DNA of 64,000 nucleotides from Leeuwenhoekiella sp. (GTDB lineage: Bacteria; Bacteroidota; Bacteroidia; Flavobacteriales; Flavobacteriaceae): positions 1-64,000 of the forward strand of contig PAPI01000011.1 of the NCBI GenBank assembly GCA_002708845.1. The letters are read 5' to 3'. Numbering within the stretch: position 1 is the first letter of the stretch; every line of letters starts with the position of its first letter. The notes under the pieces are model-generated. The model searched no databases, was not told the DNA's origin, and saw only the letters and a list, made by a program, of their open reading frames with translations. The position numbers and the translations under genes were made by a program. Of this stretch, positions 55,070 through 63,731 are shown in pieces.

Positions 55070-55593
55070 TCACCTCCGCTGTAATCCCCGATGAGTTCAA
55101 TAAAAACTCCGTCGGGATCCCGCAGTAACAGCAAATAGGAATTTTCACCAAGCTTAATGGGCGTATCGGCTTCGGGCTGAACGCCTTCTTTTTTGATTGC
55201 TTCCATAATGCCATCAAGCGTATACACCTGTAAAGTCAGGTATTGCAATCCCAACTGCTGTTGAATTCCGTCTTTAACCGAATCTACTTCCGCCTTTGGC
55301 AAATCAAAAGACGCTATTTTGAGCTGTGAACTCCCTGGGATCGTGTCAAAAGCGAGCCGGGTAACTTTAAAAGGCAAGCCCTGAGAGAGGCCCAAACGCG
55401 TTGCAAATGGGGCATCAACCGTAAAATTGCCCACCTCAACAAGACCCAAAATATCTTTATAAAAATGCAGGGATTGCTGCTCATCGCTTGCAATCACTGC
55501 TACAGTTAGTGCTCCCGGTTTAAAATTAGATTCCTGAGCTTTAGAAACAAGACCACAGCAAATGGCCAGTAGAATAAAAAAAGAATGACGCAT
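55066..55593 (-). CDS. exported VOC family (glyoxalase/dioxygenase-like) protein
   Basis: A 175-residue protein with a signal peptide (SFFILLAICCGLVSKAQ), then a single VOC domain: TVAVIASDEQQSLHFYKDIL, GLVEVGNFTVDAPF and the C-terminal LLLRDPDGVFIELIGDY with the conserved metal Glu. Substrate unknown. Its ATG lies only five bases beyond the stem of the preceding pmp3 terminator (55599-55632), so its transcript probably starts close by or arises by read-through. It overlaps the hemerythrin gene by four bases. Confidence 0.88.
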   Translation of the reverse strand: MRHSFFILLAICCGLVSKAQESNFKPGALTVAVIASDEQQSLHFYKDILGLVEVGNFTVDAPFATRLGLSQGLPFKVTRLAFDTIPGSSQLKIASFDLPKAEVDSVKDGIQQQLGLQYLTLQVYTLDGIMEAIKKEGVQPEADTPIKLGENSYLLLLRDPDGVFIELIGDYSGGD

Positions 55594-55598
55594 AAAAA

Positions 55599-55632
55599 AA
55601 GGGTTTTAGTAAATATACTTTACAAAACCCTT
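55599..55632 (-). terminator. terminator of the Pmp3 gene, abutting the VOC start codon
   Basis: AAGGGTTTT (55599-55607) pairs with AAAACCCTT (55624-55632), with an inner TTTAC/GTAAA extension. On the minus strand seven T residues follow the stem and run straight into the VOC ATG (55591-55593). Confidence 0.75.
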
Positions 55633-55653
55633 CTTTCGTCAGTTAGTTATAAG

Positions 55654-55809
55654 TTATCTGCTCTGCACGTAGAAGCCGTGAATAACTCCCGGCAACCAGC
55701 CTAAAAGAGTCAGGATCACATTTATGATAAAATCTTTTCCCAGGCCTTTATTCATTGCAACAGCGAGTGGTGGTAGTAGTATGGTTATGATAATTGAAAT
55801 AATTCCCAT
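55654..55809 (-). CDS. YqaE/Pmp3 family membrane proteolipid
   Basis: A 51-residue frame: MGIISIIITILLPPLAVAMN, then KGLGKDFIINVILTLLGWLP and GVIHGFYVQSR. LPPLAV and GWLPGVIHGFY are the two hallmark motifs of Pmp3 (PF01679), each in a membrane helix. Family members affect membrane potential, cold and salt tolerance. It is intact, unlike the relic at 12983-13135, which belongs to a different subtype (with DKGCGS). The gene is transcribed leftwards and ends at the terminator 55599-55632. Confidence 0.93.
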   Translation of the reverse strand: MGIISIIITILLPPLAVAMNKGLGKDFIINVILTLLGWLPGVIHGFYVQSR

Positions 55810-55895
55810 TGTATAAATTTTTGATTAGTGTTCAGGCTAAAAGTATCGAGTCTCGCTCTTCTAATGCCTTAACAATTTGCCAATTGAGATAAGTT

Positions 55896-56915
55896 TCACG
55901 TTTTTTTGAACCACTTTTTAAGCACTTCTTCGGCTGGTTTACCCTGTGGGGAAAACCGGTTATTTTCCTGCGATATAGTACGGTCATGATTGTGAAACCA
56001 TTTCCAGACGAAGCATCCTGCAAACCAGGGTTCATCCCAAAATTCTTCAAACAAGGCTTCATAAAGATTTACCTGTGCTTCGGTATTCATCTTACCCTCG
56101 TGACGATCACTTACCCATGGTTCTTTACCGGCATAGTCTGCACTTCGGTATCCAAATTCGGTAAATAAAATAGGCTTGTTATGCTTTTGCGAAAGTGAAG
56201 CAAGCATGTTTTTATGGGGTTGCCAGCCGACCCTGGCATCCTCAATACTTGGAGTTTCTGCCTCAGAAACCGGGTAATAGGCATCAGCCCCAATATAATC
56301 CAGTTGATTCCAAATAGTTACTTTATCTACCTTATCCCAATTTTCAGCATAAGTGAGTTTACCGGAATAAACGTCACGAACCTCTGCGATAAGCTCATTC
56401 CAGAATTGTGGACGTTCTTTAACAAAATTGTACAATTCAGTACCTATGCAAAACAATTCAACCCCGGTTTCCTGCGCCAGTTTTGCATACAGTAAAATGA
56501 ACTCCCGATAACCCTTCTCAAACTGAAGCCAATCTGCTTCTGACTGCATCTGCATATCGCCGGTAAACGTACCGCGACCAATCCAGATGTGTGGCTTCAG
56601 CATAACCTTAATTCCATTCTGATGTAAAGCTTCGATGTATTGCTTTGCACCTTCATACCGCTCCCCATACCATTGCCGTTCTGAATTGAAAAACAACTGA
56701 GGATTGTCAAGGTCCCTCACAAAACCAAAAGGCATTATCGCCACGTGAGAGGCACCAACTTCTAGAACCGGATTGATATCTTTCTGCACCAGCGTATCAC
56801 CTGAAGCGACAAAACTCACGCCATCAATTTTTTGGCTTACAGAGGGTGTCGCCGCACAGCCTATAAGTACACAGCCAATGATCCAATTCCACAACAGGTA
56901 ATACATTGATTTCAT
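55896..56915 (-). CDS. GH113-like glycoside hydrolase lipoprotein
   Basis: A 339-residue protein with a lipoprotein signal (VLIGCAATPS, Cys20) and a TIM-barrel hydrolase of GH113 type: GVSFVASGD, GIKVMLKPHIWIGRG, CIGTELYNF (acid/base candidate E160) and PILFTEFGYRSAD (nucleophile candidate E253). GH113 enzymes are mainly beta-1,4-mannanases, although related family members act on other glycans. The gene stands alone and no mannan PUL is seen in the window. Confidence 0.9.
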   Translation of the reverse strand: MKSMYYLLWNWIIGCVLIGCAATPSVSQKIDGVSFVASGDTLVQKDINPVLEVGASHVAIMPFGFVRDLDNPQLFFNSERQWYGERYEGAKQYIEALHQNGIKVMLKPHIWIGRGTFTGDMQMQSEADWLQFEKGYREFILLYAKLAQETGVELFCIGTELYNFVKERPQFWNELIAEVRDVYSGKLTYAENWDKVDKVTIWNQLDYIGADAYYPVSEAETPSIEDARVGWQPHKNMLASLSQKHNKPILFTEFGYRSADYAGKEPWVSDRHEGKMNTEAQVNLYEALFEEFWDEPWFAGCFVWKWFHNHDRTISQENNRFSPQGKPAEEVLKKWFKKT

Positions 56916-57041
56916 TGCCTAAAAATACTCGAAATAAGAACGAAAGACACACTTATTTTTAGTCTAAAAATCTACTAAAATGCGGCTGATCTACTCTTGA
57001 AGTTAGTATCTTTAAAAACAACCTTAACGCAAAACGTTTTT

Positions 57042-58328
57042 ATGGAGCACGTCGTCATCGTGGGTAATGGTATCGCTGGAGTTACGGCTGCACGGCACAT
57101 CCGGAAGCATTCAGACAAAAAAATAACCATCATTTCAGCAGAAAGTGATCACTTCTTTTCCCGCACGGCATTGATGTATGTCTATATGGGCCATATGCGG
57201 TTTAAAGATCTCAAACCTTATGAAGACCATTTCTGGTCTAAAAATGATATTGCGCTTAAAAATGCCTATGTAGAAGAGGTTGATACTGATGAAAAATTAC
57301 TCTATCTCGCTCAAGGCGAAAAAATAGCTTACGACACCTTAATTCTGGCTACCGGTTCTATACCTGCAAAGTACGGCTGGGAAGGTCAGAATCTTCAAGG
57401 CGTACAGGGCCTAGTTTCTAAACAGGATCTCGAGTTGCTTGAACAAAATGCACCCAATAACGAAGTATGCCCCAAAGCGGTTATTGTAGGCGGCGGACTC
57501 ATAGGCGTTGAACTGGCCGAAATGCTACACACCCGTAAGATTGAGGTAACTATTTTGGTGCGGGAACACGCCTTTTGGTCGGGTGTTTTGCCTGATGGTG
57601 AAGCCGAAATGATCTCGCGTCATATAAAAAGCCATGGTATTGATTTGCGTCACGAGGAAGAACTCGATGCTATTTTAGACGACGGCAAAGGAAAAGTACG
57701 CGGCATACGTACCAAAAAAGGGGAAGAAATTCCCTGCAATTTGGTAGGTATCACTACCGGAGTAAAACCACAAATAAAATTTCTGGAGCATTCCAAAATA
57801 GAAACCGATAAAGGCATCCTGGTAAACCGAAAGCTGGAAACCAACATTAAGGATGTTTACGCTATTGGCGATTGTGCTCAGCAGCGGGAAGCGATTGGTC
57901 TACGTAAACCGGTAGAAGCGGTATGGTACACGGGCAGAATGATGGGCGAAACGGTTGCGCAAACCATCTGCGGGAAGCCGTTTGAGTACAACCCCGGCAA
58001 CTGGTTTAACAGTGCCAAGTTTATGGATATTGAATACCAAACGTATGGTTGGGTTTTTAGCACCAAAAACAAGAAAGCATACGAGCAGCATTTTCACTGG
58101 AAGCATCCGGACGATACTAAATGCATCACCATCGCGTACCATAAGGATACCAAAGAATTTCTGGGCATCAACACGTTTGGGATACGTATGAAACACGAGG
58201 TTTTTGATACATGGCTTAATGAAAAACGCGATGTAGATTATGTGGTGCAGCACCTAAAAGAAGCCAATTTTGATCCGGAGTTTTACAGGCATTATGAATC
58301 GCAAATTCAAAACCAGTTTAAAGCTTAA
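57042..58328 (+). CDS. NAD(P)/FAD-dependent oxidoreductase
   Basis: ATG 57042 (MEHVVIVGNGIAGVTAARHI) starts directly at the FAD-binding Rossmann motif. An upstream TTG would add 15 residues. The second dinucleotide motif is VIVGGGLIGVELAEMLHTRK (~145-165), and the FAD-closing motif is VYAIGDCAQQRE (~265). The C-terminal part (~330-428) is specific to this subfamily and rich in Trp/His. It is followed 91 bases later by the membrane polyferredoxin gene, its probable electron partner. Confidence 0.93.
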   Translation: MEHVVIVGNGIAGVTAARHIRKHSDKKITIISAESDHFFSRTALMYVYMGHMRFKDLKPYEDHFWSKNDIALKNAYVEEVDTDEKLLYLAQGEKIAYDTLILATGSIPAKYGWEGQNLQGVQGLVSKQDLELLEQNAPNNEVCPKAVIVGGGLIGVELAEMLHTRKIEVTILVREHAFWSGVLPDGEAEMISRHIKSHGIDLRHEEELDAILDDGKGKVRGIRTKKGEEIPCNLVGITTGVKPQIKFLEHSKIETDKGILVNRKLETNIKDVYAIGDCAQQREAIGLRKPVEAVWYTGRMMGETVAQTICGKPFEYNPGNWFNSAKFMDIEYQTYGWVFSTKNKKAYEQHFHWKHPDDTKCITIAYHKDTKEFLGINTFGIRMKHEVFDTWLNEKRDVDYVVQHLKEANFDPEFYRHYESQIQNQFKA

Positions 58329-58351
58329 TTGGCTCTATAACAAGCCATCCC

Positions 58352-58384
58352 AGACCTCACAGGTCTTCGAGACTTGCGAGGTTT
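58352..58384. repeat. imperfect palindromic intergenic repeat
   Basis: AGACCTCACAGGTCT (58352-58366), TCG loop and AGACTTGCGAGGTTT (58370-58384) form an imperfect hairpin with three mismatches. Similar ACCTCACAGGT-type hairpins are common between flavobacterial genes. It lies between the FAD oxidoreductase and the polyferredoxin gene and could end or stabilise the transcript. Confidence 0.5.
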
Positions 58385-58419
58385 AATAACAATACGAATA
58401 GAAAGTAATAATAGATTTT

Positions 58420-60009
58420 ATGAGCACCATTCAACGTGATATGTCGCTAACCGGCCAGCCACCAGCTTCAATAAATGCCATTCAAAAACTGGGTACTGCT
58501 CTCGGAGTTGGCGGCTTACTGATTTTGCTTCTGGCGACGTTTAATGTTAATTTTCCGGAAAAAACCCTCTGGCTCAGCATTGCACTCAGTGCTCTGTTTT
58601 TTGGAATTGTGGTGTTTGCCTACGGCGCTTATGCAGATAAACAGGAAGGCATAAAAAATGACGGCGTTTGGTTTAAATCGGTTTCCAGCCGTGGCTTTCT
58701 CGCCTGGGTGGCCGGTCTGGCTTTGACCGGGTTTTACATCGTGCTCTACTTTAAAGCCGGTTGGTTAGGTCTTAATACCGAAGGCGAGAACACCGGCCTC
58801 ATCGCACTTTTTGATCCCCTGAGCAAATTATTGAGCGGCAATCCTGCTAGTCAGTGGTTTGTTTATGGAACCCTCTACACCATTGCGATTTTGGCTTTTG
58901 GAATCAAATTCTTTTGGAAATACCGCCACAACCGCTATGAAAAACTCCGTACGCTAAGTGTGATGTTTTTTCAGACCGCTTTTGCGTTTTTAATCCCTGA
59001 GTTTATGGCGCGTCTAAATTCTGATGAATTCAATTTGCCGTATTACGATCTTAAAAACATTTGGCCCCTTAACTACTATAATTTTGAGCAGTACCGCGTC
59101 AATGATTTTATCTCTGCCGGAAACGTTGGTCTGGCCTTGTTGCTTTTTGGTATTGCTTCGATTTTTGTAATCACCCCTATTCTCACTTATAAATATGGTA
59201 AGCGCTGGTATTGCAGCTGGGTTTGTGGATGTGGCGGACTTGCAGAAACAGCGGGAGATTCCTTCAGGCACCTCAGCGATAAAAGTCAGTTTGCCTGGAA
59301 GGTTGAGCGCTGGGTTGTACACAGTGTTTTGGTTTTTGTGGTTGTGATGACAACAGCGGTAGTTTCGACGTATTTAGGTTATGACTCTGATAAATACTGG
59401 TTGACCAAAGATGTATTTTTAATAAGTGTGGCTGTTTTTCTCACCCTGCTTTTTGCCGGAATTTGGTTTTTTAAGAAAGAAGAATTGAAACAAGATGCGC
59501 GCTATGGCGCGATTGGATACCTGGTGATTGTTTTGGCATTAATCGGTATTCATTATGCCAGCGGAAGCACTTTATTTTTAATCCCTGCTGAAACACTACG
59601 CACCTCGTATGGCTTTTTGATAGGTAGTATTTTTAGTGGCGTCATTGGTACGGGCTTCTACCCCATTTTTGGTAACCGCGTTTGGTGTCGCTTTGGTTGT
59701 CCAATGGCTGCGATTTTAGGACTGCAACAACGCTTGTTTTCAAAATTCAGAATAACCACAAATGGCGGACAATGTATTTCCTGCGGAAATTGCTCCAGCT
59801 ACTGCGAGATGGGTATTGATGTGCGTGCTTACGCGCAAAAGGGCGAGAATATTGTACGCGCCAGTTGTGTAGGTTGCGGAATCTGCTCGGCAGTATGCCC
59901 TCGAGGGGTTTTAAAATTAGAAAACGGTGCTACAAATAACCGCATCAACAGCCGTGAAGTTTTATTAGGCAACGACGTTGATTTGATGGATTATGTAAAT
60001 CAAAACTAG
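58420..60009 (+). CDS. membrane-bound 4Fe-4S ferredoxin protein (NapH/NosR-like)
   Basis: A 529-residue protein with about nine membrane segments. Between them lie cysteine motifs of the polyferredoxin family: YCSWVCGCGGLAE (~265-277) and WCRFGCPMAAILG (~424). Near the C-terminus two ferredoxin clusters are visible: CISCGNCSSYCEMG and CVGCGICSAVCPRG. It should move electrons between the membrane and a soluble partner, most likely the FAD oxidoreductase upstream. The physiological acceptor is unknown. Confidence 0.92.
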   Translation: MSTIQRDMSLTGQPPASINAIQKLGTALGVGGLLILLLATFNVNFPEKTLWLSIALSALFFGIVVFAYGAYADKQEGIKNDGVWFKSVSSRGFLAWVAGLALTGFYIVLYFKAGWLGLNTEGENTGLIALFDPLSKLLSGNPASQWFVYGTLYTIAILAFGIKFFWKYRHNRYEKLRTLSVMFFQTAFAFLIPEFMARLNSDEFNLPYYDLKNIWPLNYYNFEQYRVNDFISAGNVGLALLLFGIASIFVITPILTYKYGKRWYCSWVCGCGGLAETAGDSFRHLSDKSQFAWKVERWVVHSVLVFVVVMTTAVVSTYLGYDSDKYWLTKDVFLISVAVFLTLLFAGIWFFKKEELKQDARYGAIGYLVIVLALIGIHYASGSTLFLIPAETLRTSYGFLIGSIFSGVIGTGFYPIFGNRVWCRFGCPMAAILGLQQRLFSKFRITTNGGQCISCGNCSSYCEMGIDVRAYAQKGENIVRASCVGCGICSAVCPRGVLKLENGATNNRINSREVLLGNDVDLMDYVNQN

Positions 60010-60056
60010 AATAGGATTATCTTTTGTATTTTTAAAATTCACTCTAAAATTTACAT

Positions 60057-60275
60057 ATGCTTCTAGGAATGGTTGGCCCCTGGCAAATTTTACTTATCCT
60101 CGCCTTTTTAGGTTTAGGCGTGATTCTTCCGATACTTGCTTTGGTAGATATTGTACGGCATGAGTTTAAAGGGAACAACAAAATCATTTGGGTTTTGATT
60201 GTAATCTTCTTCAACATTTTTGGTTCTATCCTTTATTTTGCAATGGGCAGACAGCAGCGTATTGATGCAGTTTAG
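60057..60275 (+). CDS. PLDc_N domain small membrane protein
   Basis: A 72-residue protein with two membrane helices: ILLILAFLGLGVILPILALV and IIWVLIVIFFNIFGSILYFA. The joining loop DIVRHEFKGNNK and the end YFAMGRQQR match the PLDc_N domain (PF13396), found alone in many Bacteroidota proteins. It lies 47 bases after the polyferredoxin gene in the same direction. Confidence 0.9.
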   Translation: MLLGMVGPWQILLILAFLGLGVILPILALVDIVRHEFKGNNKIIWVLIVIFFNIFGSILYFAMGRQQRIDAV

Positions 60276-60315
60276 CTTTCGCGAAAGCATTAAAACCTCA
60301 TTTAAAAGCATTAAA

Positions 60316-60343
60316 AAAGACGCAGATCTCCACCTGCGCCTTT
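60316..60343. terminator. hairpin after the PLDc_N gene
   Basis: AAAGACGCAG (60316-60325) pairs with CTGCGCCTTT (60334-60343), one wobble. The T-run is on the minus strand (TTTTTTAATGC), so its role for the plus-strand gene is uncertain. Confidence 0.5.
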
Positions 60344-60437
60344 GATTACAAATCAATACTAAACAAACATTATCTGCTTCATTTACGGACAACTACACCC
60401 TTAGGTTTTCTAATCCCTGTTAAAATGAACCAAAAAG

Positions 60438-60467
60438 AAAAAGCAGAAACCGAAGTCTCTGCTTTTT
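60438..60467 (-). terminator. terminator of the fasciclin gene
   Basis: AAAAAGCAGA (60438-60447) and TCTGCTTTTT (60458-60467) form a perfect 10-pair stem with a 10-base loop, followed on the minus strand by T-rich sequence. It lies 24 bases beyond the stop codon at 60492. Confidence 0.8.
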
Positions 60468-60491
60468 CCTCCAATCAAAACTTAAACAATA

Positions 60492-61490
60492 TTATAAGTT
60501 GGGCAGCAATACCTGATCGATTACGTGCACAATGCCATTGGTAGTCTGTACATCGGGGATAACCATATTTGCAGGTGAGGCGTTTCCTGATCCGCTAACT
60601 GTGAGAACTCCGTCATTAAAAGCACCTAGTGTAATATCATCTGATCCTAATGCATCATAAGTCCCTGCATTCAGTTCTGAAGTAAATTTACCAGCAGAAA
60701 CATCTGCAAATACGTGATTGAGCAAAACCCCGGCAACCAAGTCTTTATCCAGCTGTCTAATGTCTGAAGGCTGTGTAAAAGTTAAACCTAGTTTCGTCCC
60801 TAAATCAATAAAAGCCTGATCGGTAGGAGCAAAAACTGTAAAACTTGCAGCGGGATTGCTCAATGCTTCAGCCAGTTCAGCATACAAAACAGCTTCTACC
60901 AGATAGGTGAGTCTGGGGTTTTTAAATACCGATGCACTTTGTAAAGCCAAAGCAGTCTCTACAACATTAGCTCCAGAAGCGATCATCACTTTATCAATCA
61001 CATGTACAGTTCCGTTTGAAGCCGAAATATCAGTGGCTAAAATTTCTGAACCGTTGATATAAAAAGCCCCGTCGCGCTCAATGAAGCGACGTGTAGGTCC
61101 AAGTAACGAAGAAGCTGTACCGCCATCCTGAATAGAATTTGCGAGCAAATTTCCATTAGAAACGTGATACAATAACGTGTTTTTCAAAAAAGGTTGTTGT
61201 AAAACACCTAAAGTGGTTTCTTTCAATCCTAAACGTGCAAAAGCATCGTCCGTAGGTGCAAATACAGTGAAATCACCAGAAGGATCTCCACCATTGCTGT
61301 TACTCAAAGTTACCGCAACATCACCCAAAACCGCAGCGGCTTCAAGCGTGGTAAAGGCGGGATTAGCAACTGCAATACCCGCAATTGAGGGTTGCTCATC
61401 TTCATATGCAGAATCAGTCTCACACGAAGTGGTTAAAATTGTACCTAAAAACGCAAGCGCGATACCGGTATATGTATATAGATTTTTCAT
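60492..61490 (-). CDS. fasciclin (FAS1) domain lipoprotein
   Basis: From ATG 61490 the product has 332 residues; the earlier start adds 22 atypical residues. A lipoprotein signal (GTILTTSCETDSAY, Cys near 23) precedes two FAS1 domains (~45-180 and ~185-330). Each has the FAS1 motifs, e.g. FTVFAPTDDAFARLGLKETT with NGTVHVIDKVMI, and FTVFAPTDQAFIDLG with NGIVHVIDQVLLP. FAS1 proteins mediate adhesion or carry binding functions at the surface. It lies 41 bases after the outer-membrane gene and is probably co-transcribed with it. Confidence 0.95.
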   Translation of the reverse strand: MKNLYTYTGIALAFLGTILTTSCETDSAYEDEQPSIAGIAVANPAFTTLEAAAVLGDVAVTLSNSNGGDPSGDFTVFAPTDDAFARLGLKETTLGVLQQPFLKNTLLYHVSNGNLLANSIQDGGTASSLLGPTRRFIERDGAFYINGSEILATDISASNGTVHVIDKVMIASGANVVETALALQSASVFKNPRLTYLVEAVLYAELAEALSNPAASFTVFAPTDQAFIDLGTKLGLTFTQPSDIRQLDKDLVAGVLLNHVFADVSAGKFTSELNAGTYDALGSDDITLGAFNDGVLTVSGSGNASPANMVIPDVQTTNGIVHVIDQVLLPNL

Positions 61491-61531
61491 AATATTTTCT
61501 GTTTTATTGAAATTAGTTTCCGCTTTGAAGC

Positions 61532-62413
61532 TTAAAACGAATAGGTTACACCCCAATTAAATCCGTCTGCATCTCCCAGGTTACGCCCTTCGATGTAATT
61601 AGCATATCCGCCAGACACACCAATGCCCTTATAAACTGGCACATAAGCGTTAAAACCGATACGGGTATAGTTAACGCGGGTTGCAGGGAAGAATGCATTA
61701 AAGCCCTCGCCCAAAATGTCGACACCACTATCATCAGAAAGTTGGTTAGCGATATAGGCATCCAAATAAAATTTTGAAGCTGCGTATCCTAATTTGATTT
61801 CACTTAACAACGCGTTAGGCACGCTGTTACTACGCAAACTATAGCCTATTTGACCGGTCGCAAAAATGCCGTTGTTGTGTTTGTAGTTTGCAATAGCAAG
61901 ACCAGTAATATCTGTAGAGCGATTACCTATTGCTATGATAGACTGTAACTCTTCATCAACTCTGTAATCTCCTAAGGGTGTCTCAACACCCGCAGCAGCA
62001 ATAAAGTTGATCATTCCGTTAGGAGTTGCGGTGGTAGCAAAACGGTATTTTCCGTAAAGACTCACATCCTGTAAGCCTTTGCGCTCATTTTCAAATCCGT
62101 TATTTTCTAATGTTTCGGGCGTTGCCATACCTTCAGATTTAATATACGGAAGGTTAAATACTAGATTGAAACTATCTGAAATCCCATATTCAACATAAAG
62201 CGAATAACTTGTAGTCTGCACTTCGTTAAAAACCGGTACGCCATCTACCTTTTGAGGCACAAGAAATACTTCGTCATATTTTTCCGAAGAGAAAGAGGCT
62301 GTAACGCTCCCTTCACCTTTCGCCTTCATAAAGCCGCTTACCGGACTCTGGGCAAGCATCATAACAGGTAGCATCAAAAGCGTACCTGCTAGCAATCGTA
62401 AATTTAAGTTCAT
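61532..62413 (-). CDS. outer-membrane protein of unknown function
   Basis: From ATG 62413 the 293-residue product has a signal peptide (LLAGTLLMLPVMMLAQSP) and a mature part of alternating beta strands with GIS and YGK-type turns, ending in GYANYIEGRNLGDADGFNWG VTYSF-like aromatic strands. It resembles small beta-barrels such as the DUF/phenol-degradation-MetA type, but no assignment is secure. It is followed by the fasciclin gene in a likely two-gene operon. Confidence 0.7.
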   Translation of the reverse strand: MNLNLRLLAGTLLMLPVMMLAQSPVSGFMKAKGEGSVTASFSSEKYDEVFLVPQKVDGVPVFNEVQTTSYSLYVEYGISDSFNLVFNLPYIKSEGMATPETLENNGFENERKGLQDVSLYGKYRFATTATPNGMINFIAAAGVETPLGDYRVDEELQSIIAIGNRSTDITGLAIANYKHNNGIFATGQIGYSLRSNSVPNALLSEIKLGYAASKFYLDAYIANQLSDDSGVDILGEGFNAFFPATRVNYTRIGFNAYVPVYKGIGVSGGYANYIEGRNLGDADGFNWGVTYSF

Positions 62414-62571
62414 CCTTTTTGTTTTTGGTTTACAGCAACACATACGCTGGAAAAAGAATGTTGGTTTTCTTAATGTTTTGTTAAAGAACCAAAAAGCTTT
62501 TATTCTCGTATACTTAGTGCCTCACTTCAGGTGTCAGGTATTATTCATTCATTCGACTTAAAAATGTATTT

Positions 62572-63042
62572 ATGCTCTTGCGACTGGGATTTCTTTTTTT
62601 AAGTGCTGTTGGCTTTTCGCAAAGCGGAAAACACTACGTTAAATATCATGATGCCAGCGGAAGAATGATGGAAGAAGGCTGGATGCTTCAGGATGAAAAA
62701 ACCGATTACTGGTTCACCTATTTTCCTGACGGAAGCATTAAATCTAAAGGCGCCTATACCGAAGATCAAAAAAATGGATATTGGTATTTTTACAACACTG
62801 ATGCTACGTTAATAAAAGAAGGACATTACAAAAACGGACTGGCAGTTTCATGGTGGATTTTCTATAAACCCAACGGAATTTCAGAAAAAATACAATTTGA
62901 ACACGGCAATCGCGAGGGCTATGCTCTCATTTATAAAAATGGAAAACTTTTTAAGGCAGAACATTATAAAAACGATAATCTTACAGGTTCCTGGACGAGT
63001 TTGTATCAGTTTAAAAAGGACAACCCTAACGCCCGCTTTTAA
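62572..63042 (+). CDS. MORN-repeat (YwqK-like) protein
   Basis: A 156-residue protein with a signal peptide (LGFLFLSAVGFSQ) and MORN-type repeats: GRMMEEGWMLQDEKTDYW, GSIKSKGAYTEDQKNGYWYF, TLIKEGHYKNGLAVSWWIF and GKLFKAEHYKNDNLTGSW. The YwqK family name is used for these repeats, but nothing shows a toxin-antitoxin role here. Its stop overlaps the next start (TAATG), forming an operon with two glycosyltransferases. Confidence 0.88.
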   Translation: MLLRLGFLFLSAVGFSQSGKHYVKYHDASGRMMEEGWMLQDEKTDYWFTYFPDGSIKSKGAYTEDQKNGYWYFYNTDATLIKEGHYKNGLAVSWWIFYKPNGISEKIQFEHGNREGYALIYKNGKLFKAEHYKNDNLTGSWTSLYQFKKDNPNARF

Positions 63043-63731
63043 TGCAAAAAATTAATGTAATTATTCCGGCATTTAATGAGCAGGACTCTATAGGTCAGGT
63101 CATACAGGATATTCCAGACCACGTAGAAGAAGTTATTGTGGTGAGCAACAATTCTACAGATCAGACTGAAGCGACAGCAAAAAGAGCCGGAGCCACAGTC
63201 CTTACTGAAAACAATCCCGGTTATGGCTATGCCTGCTTAAAAGGAATGAGCTATATCGCTGTGAAAGAAGCCAAACCGGATATTGTGGTTTTTCTTGATG
63301 GGGATTACAGCGATTACCCCGAGCAGTTAAATGAATTGATTAAACCCATCATTCAGGATAATCTTGACTTTGTAATTGGTGCCCGCGTAAAGCGCCTGCG
63401 AGAAGACGGCAGTATGACCTTCCCGCAACGTTTTGGCAACGCACTGGCGACAACCCTGATGCGCTGGTTTTTTGGTTCCCGATTTACCGATTTGGGTCCG
63501 TTTAGAGCCATAAAATACGATAAGCTTCTGGCCTTAAAAATGGAAGATAAAACCTATGGCTGGACGGTTGAGATGCAGTTAAAAGCCTTAAAACAAAAGC
63601 TTACCTACACCGAGATCCGCGTAAAATACCGCAACCGCATCGGCGTATCAAAAGTTTCAGGAACCGTTAAAGGTTCTATATTTGCCGGTCTAAAAATCTT
63701 AGGCTGGATTTTTAAATACAGTTTCAAATGA
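63042..63731 (+). CDS. family 2 glycosyltransferase (DPM/DPG synthase-like)
   Basis: A 229-residue GT2 enzyme: [40 protein letters not shown], the acidic [14 protein letters not shown] (metal-binding DxD-like) and [20 protein letters not shown]. It has no membrane tail, so it is probably cytoplasmic, transferring a sugar to a lipid carrier or a membrane protein. Coupled to its neighbours: TAATG upstream, ATGA downstream. Confidence 0.92.
   Translation: MQKINVIIPAFNEQDSIGQVIQDIPDHVEEVIVVSNNSTDQTEATAKRAGATVLTENNPGYGYACLKGMSYIAVKEAKPDIVVFLDGDYSDYPEQLNELIKPIIQDNLDFVIGARVKRLREDGSMTFPQRFGNALATTLMRWFFGSRFTDLGPFRAIKYDKLLALKMEDKTYGWTVEMQLKALKQKLTYTEIRVKYRNRIGVSKVSGTVKGSIFAGLKILGWIFKYSFK

Noticed and set aside
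55930-56500. Frames on the other strand over the GH113-like gene (60 and 93 residues)
   Set aside because: Shadows of the GH113-like gene; no homology-like features.
62572-63042. YwqK-like protein as an antitoxin
   Set aside because: MORN repeats alone do not show a toxin-antitoxin function; no toxin-like gene lies beside it, and it is coupled to glycosyltransferases.
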